Shown here: positions 62,019-64,000 of the stretch, piece by piece
Layout of the letters: every line of letters begins with the position of its first letter
Numbering within the stretch: position 1 is the first letter of the stretch
Origin: Chrysaora quinquecirrha
Lineage: Eukaryota > Cnidaria > Scyphozoa > Semaeostomeae > Pelagiidae
Assembly: GCA_014526335.1 (NCBI GenBank)
Contig: JACTAT010000052.1
Location: 4,180,897 to 4,244,896 of the forward strand
Direction of reading: 5' to 3'
Length of the DNA stretch: 64,000 bases
Position numbers and translations under genes: made by a program
The notes under the pieces: model-generated
What the model was told of the DNA's origin: nothing
The model's input: only the letters and a program-made list of their open reading frames with translations
The model's database searches: none

Positions 62019-62489
62019 ACCACGCGATTGTCATGTGCCCATGTGCATAAGTGACATACACAAAAGCAGAAGAAAAGTTGATTCAACGCTAGAAAAATCG
62101 ATTTCCGTATACATTTTCTAAATTGAAATAACTCAAATACAGCTGAAGGATATAGGAACGAACATATCAAAAAACGATTGCAAAACGATCTCCGTCATCG
62201 TCAGCTGAATTTGTTGAAAAGCTCTTTTCTTCCAAAAGCAGATGGCGTACGCCTCTCTGTACATAGAATATCTTTTCGTTTCGCAAAAAACTGTTTTAAA
62301 GTCAGAATATTTGCATTGCTAAGGATAACATTAGCTTTGCTATGCTGGAAAGGCTGTGTGCTGTGTCCCTCACTGTTTTATGAGTAGGACATCAGGGGTT
62401 ATAGAAAACGAAAGCCACCTTGCATCTTAATTTTCGGTAACAATCTGCGTATTCGGTCATGTATCGTCCAAAGTTACGCCACTCATGAT

Positions 62490-62811
62490 TACCGTAAATT
62501 GCTAAATTCCCTCCCCCCTCGAATAAGCACTCCCCTCGAATTAGCCCCAACCCTAGAGCGAGAAATTGTTAATAAGACCCCTCGAATAAGCCCTCAACCC
62601 TCACATGTTAGTGTTAGCCTTAGAGTTAGAGTCCATATTGGTACTTTATCGAGTTATTACAGAAAAATGTATCCTCTGTGTCGATGATAAGTCGTGCTTT
62701 TGTGATTAATTTAATAAGCCCCCCTTACTTAAGCCCCCACCTCGAATAAGCCCCCTGCAAAATAATGAAAAATAACTAACCCCCAGGGGGCTAATTCGAG
62801 GATTTACGGTA
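62490..62811. mobile_element. MITE with TCGAATAAGC ends, copy 3
   Basis: Left TACCGTAAATTGCTAAATTC and repeats of CCCCTCGAATAAGC; right CTAATTCGAGGATTTACGGTA. It is the same family as 30913-31170 and 51228-51504, but with the internal CCTCGAATAAGCCCC word multiplied. Confidence 0.8.
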
Positions 62812-63942
62812 TCTGAATAATGATACGTGTTTGTATTTTTCAAATTCGAAGCATTGTGAGGTTGCAATATGGCAGATTAGACTTAGTACCTGAGTCCAGT
62901 GGTTTCAGTTATCGCTCATGAAATGGAGGCTCATGTAACTCTAAAATGAGATTAGACTCAAGCTCTTTAAATAAAGCTTTATTTTTGATAAGAAATGTCG
63001 GCCGAGAAATCGAAAACAATACAGTAATGTGTAGCCAAAAACCAGCCGACTTCGAGGGCTTTTTAATGCCTCCAAAAAGACTTAAAATATGACTCAGACG
63101 AGAGAAAAATACCTCTACGTATAAAATCAAGGCTATATACCTGCTTTTTTGAAAAGATAAACGCATTGTTTGACAGGGTATGAGTGGAAAACTCGAAAAA
63201 GAGCAAGTGCATACCCCATTAAAATGGCAGAAATCAGCATATATCAAGGGTTTTTTACTGTCTCACATTAACTCAAATAGGACTCAAAATAACTGTTTCT
63301 CTTTCTCTTATTTATTTTAGGGTACAATACATGGATGACTTGTAATTTAGAATTGCAGCTTTACCTGTTTTGGACATTCAAGTTAAGATGAACTGGACCG
63401 ACTGAGTGCATAAAGAATATGTTACATATATCACGCATAAATGACTCTTAATTAGAATTCTAACAGAAAAGGAACACCCGCCTTTGAATAAGTTGATATC
63501 TGCAACATGTGGACCTGCCAAAAGCTGAGATGCTTGGTAAAAACACTTAATATTAAAGAGAACCTTTTTTTAGAATCACAACAGAACAAACCAAGGATTG
63601 GGGGTTTTAAGGTTGCTTGATGGATACCGGGGGGGGGGTTCTCCCTAATGTAGGCTGACAAGTATGTGTCCCTCATATGGGTGGGTTTTTCTCACATGTT
63701 CTCTACAACTGGGCAATTGATAAAGAAATGTACATGACTGTTCTATCCAACTCATTGACCACTCTGGGTGTGCCTTGCTGCTTGACCGAAAACCTAGCTA
63801 CAACTCCTAATCTTCTCTATAAGAAGAAAGATTCGATTTGTAATCTATTTCTTAGTAGACTTTTGTACAAAATTTTTAATATTAAGTAACTGAAAATTAT
63901 AACCCATTTTTGCTAGCCCACTTGTAGTCATGAGTTGACGAT
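62812..63942. other. Intergenic, no gene seen
   Basis: AT-rich sequence without supported exons. A minus-strand open frame of about 110 codons (62909-63247) has a random-looking composition and no splice or domain support. A G-run (GGGGGGGGG) is at about 63631. Confidence 0.4.
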
Positions 63943-64000
63943 GCTAAACTAGGAGAGCTGTACCTAAACTAGGAGACGTGTCGCGCGCGAAATTGTATTC
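63943..64000 (+). mobile_element. Start of a CTAAACTAGGAGAC-type MITE, cut by window edge
   Basis: GCTAAACTAGGAGAGCTGTA followed by a second CTAAACTAGGAGACGTGTCG. Same end as the element at 54606-54865, here present twice in a row. It continues past the window. Confidence 0.7.

Noticed and set aside
62909..63247. 112-codon minus-strand frame
   Set aside because: No signal peptide, domain, splice context or conserved motif is visible.

Overview
The window is nuclear DNA of an early-branching invertebrate animal, most likely a cnidarian (coral or anemone type), though I cannot name the species. The evidence is six intron-rich genes with GT..AG introns, proteins that follow vertebrate orthologues closely, AT-rich introns, and many short non-autonomous transposons, SINE-like copies and minisatellites. 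There is no operon structure, CRISPR, rRNA or convincing functional tRNA gene.

Layout: 1-2871 is intergenic with a 34-bp minisatellite. NDUFB9 (+, 2872-4190) converges on PSME3IP1/FAM192A (-, 4671-8573). PSME3IP1 is head-to-head with MTHFSD (+, 9163-12602). A repeat-rich gap (12603-16234) holds a five-unit ~230-bp array and a large inverted repeat. MBTPS1, the site-1 protease, occupies 16235-32527 in 28 coding exons with all catalytic residues. A TOX-family HMG-box gene follows (+, 33057-41555, 9 exons). After a ~140-bp satellite comes a divergent pair of DUF229 (alkaline-phosphatase/sulfatase-fold) paralogues: one on the minus strand (42837-47372, intact) and one on the plus strand (49871-53715), interrupted by a single in-frame stop. 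From 53716 to the end there is mostly transposon debris, plus one candidate first exon of a small secreted peptide (minus, 60468-60599).

The genes do not form a pathway: they cover mitochondrial complex I assembly, proteasome-cap regulation, an RNA-binding folate-fold protein, Golgi proteolysis, chromatin/transcription, and membrane-anchored phosphatase-fold enzymes. Their company is informative in another way: PSME3IP1, MBTPS1, MTHFSD and a TOX paralogue (TOX3) are all, to my knowledge, on human 16q, which suggests an old linkage group.

The most unusual signals are: (1) the DUF229 pair, nearly identical over about 1.07 kb of exon 2 with sharp edges, which looks like gene conversion; (2) three TA-flanked elements with the same ends but a different internal repeated word in each; (3) a copy of a PSME3IP1 exon inside an MBTPS1 intron; (4) ~180-bp promoter-proximal repeats whose last unit carries the start codon of the plus-strand DUF229 gene; (5) several very long near-perfect palindromes. 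Exon boundaries are read by eye from splice sites, reading frame and remembered protein families.
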